DNA of 64,000 nt. Origin: Oikopleura dioica (taxonomy: Eukaryota; Chordata; Appendicularia; Copelata; Oikopleuridae). Positions 13,673-23,625 of this stretch are shown piece by piece. Every line of letters begins with the position of its first letter. Within the stretch, counting starts at the first letter, position 1. The position numbers and the translations under genes were made by a program. The notes under the pieces are model-generated. The model was given only the letters and a program-made list of their open reading frames with translations. It was not told where the DNA came from and ran no database searches. Where the stretch lies: assembly GCA_907165135.1 (NCBI GenBank), contig OU015567.1, positions 12,591,001 to 12,655,000 of the forward strand. The letters run 5' to 3'.

Positions 13673-16600
13673 ATGATAAAATGCGAAGAAACACAGAGGA
13701 ATATGCGATGGGTGACTACTGGTAAGATAAGTTTCTCGAAATAATCAAGAGCATTTCTGTATGAGGGAAAATCCGCAAGCTGATGATGCTGGCTCTCTAT
13801 ACCAGCGGCATCTATTTTTCTGTGACGATGATTAGCGAGGCAGTTGTAAGTTACACTCAGCTCGAATTGAGAAGTATTTACGATTCTTTTATACTATAAA
13901 ATTTATAGCAAAAATATTTTCGATATCCTTCGATTTTCACCCAGCGGGAAGATGATCAAGTATCGTGATGGGATTAAGAATCTCCTTTATTGCTGTATTT
14001 TTACTTTCTATTTTTTTTCTATCCGACTAAAGACCTTTCCAAAAATTACGATTTGCTCGTATCAGATGCATTCAGGGATGTGGATCCGCAGCGCAAAATC
14101 CGCAAAACAGCGCAAAATGCGGGATTTTTCATTCTGCAGCGCAAAACAGCGCAAAATCAGCCCCAAAAATTTCCGCAATTTTTCCGCAAAATTGCGCGCA
14201 AAAGCGCATTTTGCGCGAAAATTCCACAAAATCTCAATACATTTGCAGTCCGCAAAATGCGATTTTGCGGGATTTCGCGTAGAATTTCTACATTTTTTTA
14301 TGTTAATTGTTAAGATTTCCGAATCAAATCCTCATTCATCATCGCATTCACAACTTCGGCGGTAATTTGCGGAAGAAAAACAGAAAAATCACCCGACATA
14401 AAACCGTCTGATCTCGTAGTTAACCGACCGGTCATTTTGCCGGCAAAAATAAAACCGGACGGGTCGATGGAATTTTGCTGGGTGATAATTTAATTTTTCC
14501 TTGATTTCTAAATTTAAGGACCCCCCCGTCAGCTTTTTTTGAAAAATCAGATTTCGGAAATTTAAAATTTTGACCCCGGAAATACAGTTTACTCGCACAA
14601 TTTGGACCTTTTTTTGTTTTGCAGATTTTTCGAAAAAGGGCCGAATTGTGCGGGTCCGAAATTCGGATTAATTTGCTGCTCCTTCAAAAAAGATCAATTT
14701 TGGAGCCCTAAAATGTTAAAATCTCACTATTTTCGTCAATTATCTCCGTAAATTCTACGTGTTAATCAAAAAAAGAGTAAGAAATAGCATTTCTGTCGTA
14801 AATATATCTTACAAAATACGTTTGAGCAAGGAAATTTGACTGAAATTCACATAGATGGCTAATTGAGCGATTTTCATTAATTTTCGCGAAATTCGAAAAA
14901 AGGGCCGAATTGTGCGGGTCCAAATTGTGCGAGTCGTCTGTAGATTCTTCGGGTCATAAAACGATTTTGAGGCTTCATTTTTTGGGGGTCTATCTCGACT
15001 CTAACACCCTCAAAATCGCATTTGAAAATCGGACTTTTTGCCGAAAATTGACGAATTTGCCCTTATTTTGGCAAAAATATTGATTTTTCTTGGTCAAATC
15101 TTCGTCTATTCAAGTTTTTGAAGCAAGTTTGACTTGAGGACACATTAAGAACCAAAAATATGGTGCTCTTAAAAATTTCAATTTTTCGGAGGAAAAAGCT
15201 GACGGGGGGGTCCCTAAGGGGCTTGACGGCCCTTCGGGCCGTTTCAGCCCCGTTCCTTGATTTCTAAATTTAAGGGGCTTGACGGCCCCCGGGTAATAAT
15301 GTCCCCAAAATTTCTCCATTTCAAGTAGAAAAAAATCGGGCCAAAAATACCACAAAATTCGCAGATTTTCGCAAAATGCGCGAAAATCCCGCAAAATCCG
15401 CAAATTTCCGCAAAATGCGCGAAAATCCCGCAAATTTCGCAAAATTTTGCAAATTGCGTGTCATCTGCGCAATCCGCAATTCCGCAAAAAGCGCAAAATC
15501 CGCAAAATTTTCGCAAAATCAACAAATTTTGATTTTCCGCAAAACAACGCAAAATTCCGCAAATTGCGCGATTTACGGATTCCGCAGCGCAAAACAGCGC
15601 AAAATAAGTTCGAAAAATTTCCGCAATCGCAGCGCAAAACAAAGGAAAATTTTTGCTGATCCACATCCCTGGATGCATTCAAAGTGGAAGATACAAAAAT
15701 ACTACCCGGAGATCAACGATACCATCCTGAAGTAGGCACTCTAACTAACATCTATCGATGGCACCGTAACTAAGACTGTTTGAATTCTTCAGAGCTTTTT
15801 ATGGATCTGCTGACAAACACCTAAACTGGCATAAGAAAGAATGGGAGAGATTCAATCAAATAGATCTTGATGAGTTTTTGTCAAAAACGCAGCCAGACAT
15901 TGAGATCAAGCACTGTCTTTTCGACAGCTTGAATTGTGACCACATTTGGAAAACAAAGAAGACTAAGCTCGGGCGTTGCCTCGAATTCGACCTTTATCAA
16001 GAAGTTGACAATGGACATTTTCTTCATCTTTCGAGGTAAATTTTACTCTCCTGTTTCTTCAAAAATTTTTGTAGAATCGATTTAAATTCTTCCGAACACA
16101 ACTTGGGCTTTGTGGCAGGAATGAACAAGTCCGACGAAACGTATGGCTGGTACGGTCACATGCGCGGCCTCCACCTCTATTACAATTATTACACTGATGG
16201 GGTTGAAGAAGAAAGCAAAGCCTTGACGATATCGTCACAACTGACTCCAATCGTCAACTTCAAGCTTTTCAAAAACTCATATCTAGGAGCACCGTACCGA
16301 AAGTGCGAAAAATCCCATCTGGCCGGGCAATATTCTATCTACAACTCTTCCGATATCTACAAAAAGCAACTTGCGAAATGGAACTCCTTATCAGTCAAAT
16401 AATCGCGCTCTGCAATTGCCAACCAAACTATCTTCATAATTTTCCTAAAGAGTAAGCTACTCTTATTTGCGCTTCAATTTATTATTTGTAGGAAATTCGG
16501 AGAAAACATCAAGCTCTGCACGTTTTATGACAACGTAAAATGCGTCGCGCACGTGATTGAGCGAAAAGGATTGACAAAAAACGTCAAGGGCTGTTCGCCT

Positions 16601-17296
16601 GCTTGCCAGAGCTACGAATTCAACCAAGACAAGATTCAATATCGAGTGCCGCCAAATACAAGCAACGATCCCAATAAATATTTCATGACGGCGGTTTTAC
16701 GAACGACTGAAGGTTTCATCAACAGGACTGGCTACTGGCAGATAAAGATGTATATTTTAGAAAGAGTAACTGTCGTGGAGGAACAGAAGCAGTACTCCTT
16801 GAACGAGCTCTTTGCGGATATTGGTGGATCCTTAGGTTAGACAAATATAAGATCACTGATCTTATCATTTTTAGGACTGATTCTAGGGCTGAGCGCCGTG
16901 AAAATTTTGCAAATGTGGTTCAGTTTTGTCTCAAGGTAAAACATCATCAAGCACTGATGATTTGAGCATTTTTCATTCAGAACAAAAAAATTTCTCCATG
17001 ATCAACACATAAAACGATGCAAAGCCACTGTTCATCAACGATTTCTCGATTGCAAATTCAAATATACGAGCAGACGAGGGTATATGAAGTTTTGGGGACG
17101 AAAAAGCGGCAGCGATATACGAAAAAGTGGCGGTAACTATCCTAGCCTTGCTGGATCTCCAATTAGGAAACGTGGAAGACATTGTTATACTTATCTGAGA
17201 GTACTGACAGTTGTACAAATGTTTCACCGCCAGAAAAGGGAGAATTATCAACTCAAACAAACCCGACTTCAGCCATTGGATGTTCTCAACATCTAA
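13673..17296 (+). CDS. DEG/ENaC (amiloride-sensitive sodium channel) family subunit, interrupted by a transposon and a 1-base frame break
   Basis: Exons: 13673-13721, 13766-13845, 13909-13959, 15673-15731 (or from 15685), 15793-16035, 16075-16451, 16492-16835, 16875-16935, 16981-17296. The predicted channel has a short cytoplasmic N-terminus and TM1 in exon 2 (LMMLALYTSGIYFSV). A Cys-rich extracellular domain follows, with an LGAPYRKC segment, a CNCQPNY motif and a GCSPACQ motif. Then come the family's pre-TM2 DIGGSLGL signature, TM2 and a basic tail. With the frame restored the length is 526 aa, normal for the family. Two lesions are visible. A hAT-like element at 14073-15671 lies exactly at the acceptor of exon 4. 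In exon 6 the frame shifts by one base at an A5 run (16361-16365); one more A would restore it. The function inferred is a trimeric Na+ channel of the plasma membrane. This copy may be inactive, or the shift may be an assembly error. Confidence 0.8.
14073..15671. mobile_element. Non-autonomous hAT-like transposon, 1.6 kb, 8-bp TSD
   Basis: Terminal inverted repeats begin CAGGGATGTGGATC at both ends. The element is flanked by an exact 8-base duplication GATGCATT (14065-14072 and 15672-15679). It has no transposase frame. Next to each end lie about 200-300 bases of degenerate short repeats built on CCGCAAAA/GCGCAAAA (about 14080-14280 and 15350-15650, in opposite orientation). Inside, arms reading GGACCCCCCCGTCAGC (from 14518) pair with a copy ending at about 15213, and a 21-base direct repeat starts near 14499 and 15259, suggesting an older nested insertion. 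The CAGGG ends and 8-bp duplication fit the hAT superfamily. Exact duplications suggest a young insertion. Confidence 0.85.
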
Positions 17297-17524
17297 AAGT
17301 TTCATTGCTCTGACTCTTGATGGTTTTATAATCTCTTCGTAATCGTATTCTGACTTGACTCTGGCAAAGGATTAAAATCAGCCTTCCTGTTTTTATTTCT
17401 ATAATTAATTTTTTTTCAGCATCGATTTTCATTGTTACGGTAAGAGGCCTTAACAAAGAAGTTGTTGGACAAAATTAAATCTATCTTCTTGTCAATCAAT
17501 TATGCAACAGAAAATATATTTTTC

Positions 17525-19143
17525 CTAATTCCCAGCTTTCAATTTGTTCAGAATTTGTTCTGCCGATTTGAGCCCGGTTAGATACGCTCCATGGGCATAG
17601 CCAGCATTGGCTCCGTCGAAGGCTTCTCCAATCATGTAAAAATTATCAACTGAAAACAAACAAAGGCCGTCAAACAATTTTGACTCAATTTACCTAGAGG
17701 AGTATTTAGACTTGAGTAAAACTGCTCAAATGTCTTGCCCGGGCATAAAGCCATATTCGTGTAACAGCCCTGGAAGTTTTCTGAATAGTTCAAATTAAAC
17801 TCTTACTGGTTGTGGATTACTAAAAACCTTCGGCAGCCCATGTTGGCTGAGAAAAATTTTCGATATTCGGATTGAAGCCAAAAACGCGCTTGATTGTCTT
17901 TTCGATACAATTTTTGAGTTCTTCTCTTGTGAGGAAATTAAACTTTTTGCCCTTTTCTGCGGTGGTTTTTAAAACGATTGCTTTTCGTCTGTGAAGGCGA
18001 AGTATCATCGGGTCGAATTCGATTGACCGGAAGAGATTCTCTTCGTTGTTTGGAAGACAGATGAAGTCGTTCTTGTCTTTAACAAGTTGAAAAGAAAGAG
18101 CTTGATAGAAACTTACCAGAAAGAAGGTCCTCCTGATTCTTTTCAAGTAAGACAAAGCAATTGACGTAGTGTACGAGCGTAAGAGACGAGATGAGTTCAT
18201 GCTTCTCTGGGGTCATAAACTCAAGCTCTAACCTTTTCGACTGATACTGACTGACCGGAACCGCAGATACTAAGAAATCGCAGCTCATCTGCTTCACTGA
18301 TCCATTAGGGGTTCTAAGAGATAAATGAAACTTTCACAAGATTTGTTGTGCTCAAGGTGGTTCCAATGCTATCTATCCGATCTTTTACTGCAAATCTTTC
18401 CTTGTTTTTACTTTTTTTGACGTGGAACACATCTGAATTGAAAGTTATATTTTCCTTAGGGATATTCTTGGCGATTTCATCTACGCATGCACTTATATTC
18501 GACGTAGCTTTTATGGTTAAAAACGTGCATTTTTTTTCGCTTACTGTATGTTGAATTTTTAACCCATAACTATAATGGTCTTGCCGAAGGTATCCTCCAT
18601 TTCCTTTTCGTCCCCTCCAATAGAACACCTTTCAGGCTCACAAGCGCAGAAGCGCGAGAACCCATGAATGTAATGAAGCGCATCGTATACATCACGGGGT
18701 ATTTTTTCGCGAGAAGATTCTGTTTGATTCATAAAGTCTTCGATTGAGATTAATTCCTCAGTCTTGGCAAAGTATTCAGTCATTTCTTCCCAATCTTTTG
18801 AAAATTGTTTCCGATAAGATTCCATTTTGTCTGTGACACTTTCGTAGTTCTCATCCAAAACAATATATTTTTTTTCTTCACTGAAGTATTCTGGGTCAAG
18901 GAGAGTTTCTTTGTTTCCACTGTCTTTCAAAATCTTCAGCAGTGGATTACGCTCTCCCATAATCCAGTTTGCCCCAAGATTGACGGATATTTGAGGAGTA
19001 AGCTGAAATGGCCGCAATCTGCCACCGATTCTGTTTGAGTACTCAAGAACTCGAAAGTCTTCAACATCATGTTTTGACAGAACACTAGCACAGGTTATTC
19101 CAGCTATTCCTCCGCCGATAATAATAATTCTTAGGCCGGAATT
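17525..19143 (-). CDS. FAD-dependent amine oxidase (polyamine/monoamine oxidase family), 5' end unresolved
   Basis: The first visible exon encodes the dinucleotide-binding motif IIIIGGGIAGITCASVL, a downstream glutamate, the RIGGR motif and the NLGANWI segment typical of flavin amine oxidases. Later exons carry a middle domain and a C-terminal part with a GEAFDG...AHGAYLTGLKSA segment, matching the FAD-binding C-terminus (GEAT...HGA...SG) of the family. The stop is at 17525-17527. Exons are separated by introns of about 40-60 bases. The frame opens at 19143 after a CCATAG acceptor and I could not fix the start codon. The expected reaction is oxidative deamination of an amine with release of H2O2. 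The substrate cannot be told, though the layout resembles spermine/polyamine oxidases. It lies directly downstream of the ITIH-domain gene on the same strand. Confidence 0.75.
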
Positions 19144-19408
19144 CTATGGTCATTTTATCTTTAATTACGATGAAAACGCTCTAAATCCCTAACTATGATG
19201 CGGAACTTCCATTATTATTGCCACGCTCTGACTTCTGAGTCTCTCAAATCTGAATATTTACAATTCCCAATAGATGAGTAAATTGGCGCTTATATTTACA
19301 TTTCTAAAACAAGTTCTAATTTGAAATAAGATAATTGTCTCAGTATGGAAAAAATCTATATCATTTCGTGTTAGTTCTTTTATTGCAGGCGGAAGTATTT
19401 CAAAATTT

Positions 19409-21140
19409 TTATTTTGGCTGAGTAAATTCGAGAAGATCGGCCCTTTGTCGATAAAATGCGGTAAGTGGTGTTCCAATAAGATTCTCAAGCTGGTCTTCTT
19501 CGAGAAAGTGACAGAAGCTGTGATGATTCCAAGAAGTTGCGAAAAGTGGAATCTCGCCATGGTCAGTCACAATTTGATCGTCTTCAATCACGTAGAGATT
19601 TGGCTTCAGAGCAGCTCCAAGAAGGCCTGTTAATTTTAGATTAATATAGGTGATTCAAGAACTCGAACCTGAGGCATGGTTAACGTTTGGAATATCAAAC
19701 TCAACCCCCAAACTCATCTTGTCACCATGTTGCTTCTCGTGAGTGATGTACTTCGATCCATCATCAAAGCGGATCTCAATTCCTTGATGCTTGAAGTAAG
19801 CTTGTGGTCGAACGTACACCTTAAACCCGGAGAAAATCATTGGTTCCATATTCTCTTTGATTTCAAAGACGTCATTGTCTACTGAAAACTCTCCAGAAGT
19901 GACTGAGATTTCGTTTTCCGAAGTTGTGAAGACGATTGCATCGAAGACTCGCTTTTGCTTAGAAAAGTTAGCGTCTGCGAGATGACCGACGATGTCGACA
20001 TTGCCATCCTATAAGAACTGAATTAGAAGAATAGTTGGCGAGTTGTGTACCTGAAGAAGCTCGATAGCATCAGCTCCAAGGGGGTTAGCATCAAAACAGA
20101 GCGCGTCGAACTCGTCGTGTTCGATGACAAAATGAGGATCACCATCTCCGCTTCCTGAGCCTGGCATAGTTGAATTAGTACCGCCAGGAGCAGCAGTAGT
20201 AGTACCGACGCCAGGGTTAATGCCAGTGTCACCACCAGGCGCTGTTGTTGAAGCTGCTGGAGAAGTGACTAATGGTGGAGCAGTTGTCGGAGCAGGAGCG
20301 GTGGTTGAGCTCGCTGCCGGTGGAGCTGCAGTTGATGTTCCTGCTGGAGCAGATGTAGACGCTGCTGTGGTCGTAATGGGGTCGTTTTTGATTGTTCCAG
20401 CCACTCCGTTGATTGTAGCATCATTTTTAGATGAAGCCACGACCATTTCGAATGGACCTGTCGTGGTACCAGCAATAGAATTTCCAGTGATTGTTACACT
20501 GCCATCAGCGTTGAAGGCTACTGCCGCATCTTGGATCATTGAAACAAGACCGTCAACGTCTAAACGCAATTTGATTGCGCACGCCACAATTCGAAGCTCT
20601 TACCATTCGTTGCAAAGATATTCACCCCAGTTCCAGCATCATTTTCTACAAGGGCGTAAACAGTTCCATCCGGGGCAGTCCATTCTCCAGAGATGTCTGC
20701 GAATGGAGATGGAGCGAAAAGTGTTGTTGTTTCTGGAGTCTCAGTTGTGGTTGGATCACCGTTTCGCTCTTCGTCGAAGCGCTGGAGAATCCCGAAGTCT
20801 TACATAAAGGTTTTCTAAGTGTATCTGGGCGAAGAATAAACTTATGTTGTTCTAAACATTCTAATTATAATTTATTATGACCCTTTCCCGCGCCAAAGTT
20901 AATAGTCTCTGTGGCTTCATCAATAGTACCGCCTCGTCGGTTTCCTCGATCGGTGAACATGAGAATAGAAATTCCATTCACTTCAATCGTGGAAAACGTT
21001 GTCTGTTGAACAGAATTATCATTTCCGATAATAAAAAGTTTCTCCTCGTCAAACTGGTACAAATCTCCATCTCTATTCACCCAAACGCCGTTGAGGTCCA
21101 GGCTGAATGCAGTTGCTGCTATGAATGAAAAAAGTTTCAT
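19409..21140 (-). CDS. Secreted protein with Thr/Ala/Pro linker and ITIH C-terminal domain
   Basis: Five exons from ATG at 21140 to TAA at 19409 join in frame (first exon 20882-21140, phase 1). Residues 1-15 are a signal peptide. Two related beta-rich units follow, each opening with a Gly-x-Trp motif (NGVWVNRDGDLYQF and SGEWTAPDGTVYAL). After them comes a long Thr/Ala/Pro/Ser-rich linker, probably O-glycosylated, and then a domain with GDGDPHFV, DALCFDANP, DGNVDIVGHL and a late GLLGAAL. This order matches the C-terminal domain of inter-alpha-trypsin inhibitor heavy chains. The usual VIT and VWA domains are absent, so this is a different architecture. It is inferred to act outside the cell, perhaps in matrix, mucus or the larvacean house. 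The antisense strand of the linker is also open but is only a shadow. Confidence 0.75.
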
Positions 21141-21461
21141 TTTTTCTCGAAAAGCTCAAATCTGCCCTTTTGTCGAAAGAAAACTAGACTCGATTTTCCG
21201 AAAATTAGAAGTGAATGCGGTGACATTTCAGATGCAACATGCATATCAATAAAAAGGGGGATTCATGCTCAGAATAACTTCTTATAAGCAAATGTATGCA
21301 TTTTCCCTTTTAAAAATGCATGAAAACTATCAAAATGAATATTCATGTGATTCGAAAACACGAAAATTCATTCTATTGAGACTTTATTTTAAATATCCAT
21401 CGTGTATTGAACTTAAAAATTGGCAGAATTGTGAAGTTTATTTTTAGCTAAATAAGAGAGG

Positions 21462-22272
21462 TTATTGCTGATCCTCCTCATCTTCTGAAGCCGGCCTTTG
21501 ATCGTCAGAGTCATCAGAATTTTCCGAATCCTTTCGATCTCGCCAACCAGTCGAGTCCTGAATAATAACGGGAATTTTGAAGCCCTCCTTCATCTTCTGA
21601 AGTTCACGCTCTTTGAGCCATACGCGCTCGCGTTCTTTATTCATATCACATACGCTGCGACTTTCATCGATGCTCAGCTTAAATTCTGATTTAAAATATG
21701 CATATTGACAACGTACTTACTATTTGGACGGGTTTTTCGGCTCCGTTCTTTTTTTCATAAGCTTCGTTGCGGTGAGCATGGAATTTCTTAGGTGAGTTCG
21801 ATTGCGCTACATAATTATTATAAATAGGGAGAACGGTTTCTGACACCTTTTTCGGCTTCTTTCTTTTTGATGAATGCGTTTGATGGACGTTTTTCGACAA
21901 TCTCTAAATTCTGCAAAAGATCAACAATGTCTCCAGTAGGAGCAGCTCGTGATTCAAGTTCTTCTTCTATTTCTTTCACTGAGTTTCGGATTCGTTCACC
22001 CTTGAAGAGGATAAAACAACATTTCCAGCGTTTTCTACCTTGTCGGGCAATCTGGAGATAAGAGATTTGTTCGACAGCATCTTTTGCTGTTTCGCGAGCA
22101 TTTCGTCTAATTCATCTTTCGTCTTGACTTTGAGATTGATCTTGTTTCGATCAGCTTGTTTAACATTTGCGAATGCCTCTTTCCGCACTAGATTTTCAAG
22201 CCCCTTCATTGTGTACTTTTCTTGGGGAGCTGCGGCCCCTACTGTTCGGGTAAGAGTTACAAGCTCGTCCAT
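21462..22272 (-). CDS. POLR2M: POLR2M / GRINL1A (Gdown1) homologue, RNA polymerase II subunit M
   Basis: Four exons: 22039-22272, 21847-22000, 21721-21806 and 21462-21677; total 229 aa. The first junction yields RLPDKGERIRNSVKEIEEEL, close to the vertebrate KLPDKGKKI segment that follows a Leu-rich helix (DELDEMLAKQQKML here). The C-terminal half has LSIDESRSV, like the vertebrate LSIEESLAL block, and an acidic tail. In vertebrates this protein binds RNA polymerase II and makes its activity Mediator-dependent, acting in the nucleus. The ATG follows a TTGCAG acceptor by one base, and the stop of the upstream coiled-coil gene is 118 bases away, so it is probably the distal cistron of an operon. 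Confidence 0.85.
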
Positions 22273-22390
22273 TCTGCAAGGTTAGAAATGAGAAAAAGAA
22301 GTAAATATATATTTTAGTGCATAGTAAATGTGAAAAAAATACAGTGGTGGTTCTGGCTAAGATCTGGCAGGATAAGCTCTATTTTTCATG

Positions 22391-23319
22391 CTAATCAGGA
22401 AGCATCGAGCGGAAGAGGGTTTCGTAATCTGGATTATTTTGAATCTCGTGAAGTCTACTTTCTAGTGAGTCGCCTCGAGTCCGCTGGATCTTATAAGCGT
22501 TGTAGTATTTGTCTGAATTTCGATGCTAGTAAATTGATTGAAGACATAGAAGACTTACCAACTCCGTACTCGAGCTCGAGCTTAATTTTTCTCAAGTTTC
22601 GTAAAATTTCTTGGTTCTCGAGAAGATCTTCCTGGCCATTCTCTAGTTGTTTTCTCAAATTCATTATTTGATCATCTTTCTTTTTGAAAATACTCTTTTC
22701 TTCGTCAGTTTGGCACAACTGATTCTTTGAATCTTTACTTTGAGTTTCTGTTTGAATTGACTGCTCAACAGTCAAGGGTAAATTTGGCTCTTCTATGTTG
22801 TGAGTAGCTTGGGCGTTGGTTTGAATTGAACTTTTCGACAGCTGTTTCAGCCATTTTTTGAACTTTTTGTTGTCTGACTGGGCAGTAGCGATGCTTTCGT
22901 TGAGCGTGCGAATGTCTTTTTCGTGGTGGACGAGAGCGTTTTCATACTTCAGGCGGAGAATCTCACGATCTTTTTCCATACTCTTCAGTTGGAGTCGAAG
23001 TTTGTCGATTTCGGAGCTTTCTATTTCCCTTTGATGCCTGAAAAAGAGGTATGAAAATATGCCTCTTCTGAATTCAAAAATACCTGATCTCCGAAACCTC
23101 CGTCGCATTGCCAAATCCAGTTGTTTCATTCGTATGAAAAAATGTCGTCTTCTCTTTTTGAGCGACATGATTTCTCAAAACTTGAAGAATTGTCTTCTTC
23201 GAGCATCTTTTGACATGTCGCGAAACAAAGGTGATAATTTCCCTGAGCAAGATTGAGTCTTGCGTTTCTTCTTCTGAGTCCGTTTCGACAACCGGAATGT
23301 ACGCCGAAACGACACTCAT
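22391..23319 (-). CDS. Coiled-coil protein, unknown
   Basis: Exons 23084-23319, 22559-23037 and 22391-22512 join in phase to give 278 aa. The N-terminal 80 residues are mixed. Then a long heptad-rich region (about residues 80-150 and 195-240) indicates coiled coil, separated by a Gln/Ser/Thr segment, with a conserved-looking tail (DKYYNAYKIQRTRG ... YETLFRSMLPD). The ATG follows a CTCTTTTAG acceptor by one base, 306 bases after the GRIPAP1 stop, and POLR2M follows. In vertebrates POLR2M lies next to, and reads through from, the coiled-coil gene MYZAP. The arrangement here recalls that, but I cannot show homology. Cytoplasmic or centrosomal roles are possible, and neither is supported by a motif. 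Confidence 0.7.
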
Positions 23320-23625
23320 GCTAAAAGAGAAAATGAAAGTGGTTGTTCTTTACCGTTTTTGTGTAATATTGTGACGAGGGGTTAATTAGCATAACAGCAG
23401 TACGAGTAATAAAACAGTGAAATTGCAGATTGTGTAATCAGTGGATGAAGAAAGTTTTGCGTTGAAGAAATAATTAGTTTTAAATCATAAGGGATCAGAA
23501 AGACTTATGAATAAGATTGAAGAGCATTAGTAAATATATATCAGTATAGAAACGTGTGAGATAAGCGGTAAGAAATGAGCGCAAGTAAAAAAAGTGATAA
23601 ATGGTAGGTAGTGAATGTTGTATTT

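Noticed and set aside
13952-14365. Long open frames (and antisense frames at 15244-15735) in the CGCAAAA-rich region
   Set aside because: They run through degenerate short repeats of the transposon; composition is dictated by the repeat and no protein family is visible.
15350-15660. Regular short repeats resembling a CRISPR-like or satellite array
   Set aside because: Units are degenerate, 8-16 bases, without unique spacers, inverted at the other end of the same transposon, and the genome is eukaryotic.
20220-20807. 195-codon frame on the + strand
   Set aside because: It is antisense to the Thr/Ala/Pro linker and neighbouring domains of the ITIH-domain gene, which has the better splice and domain evidence.
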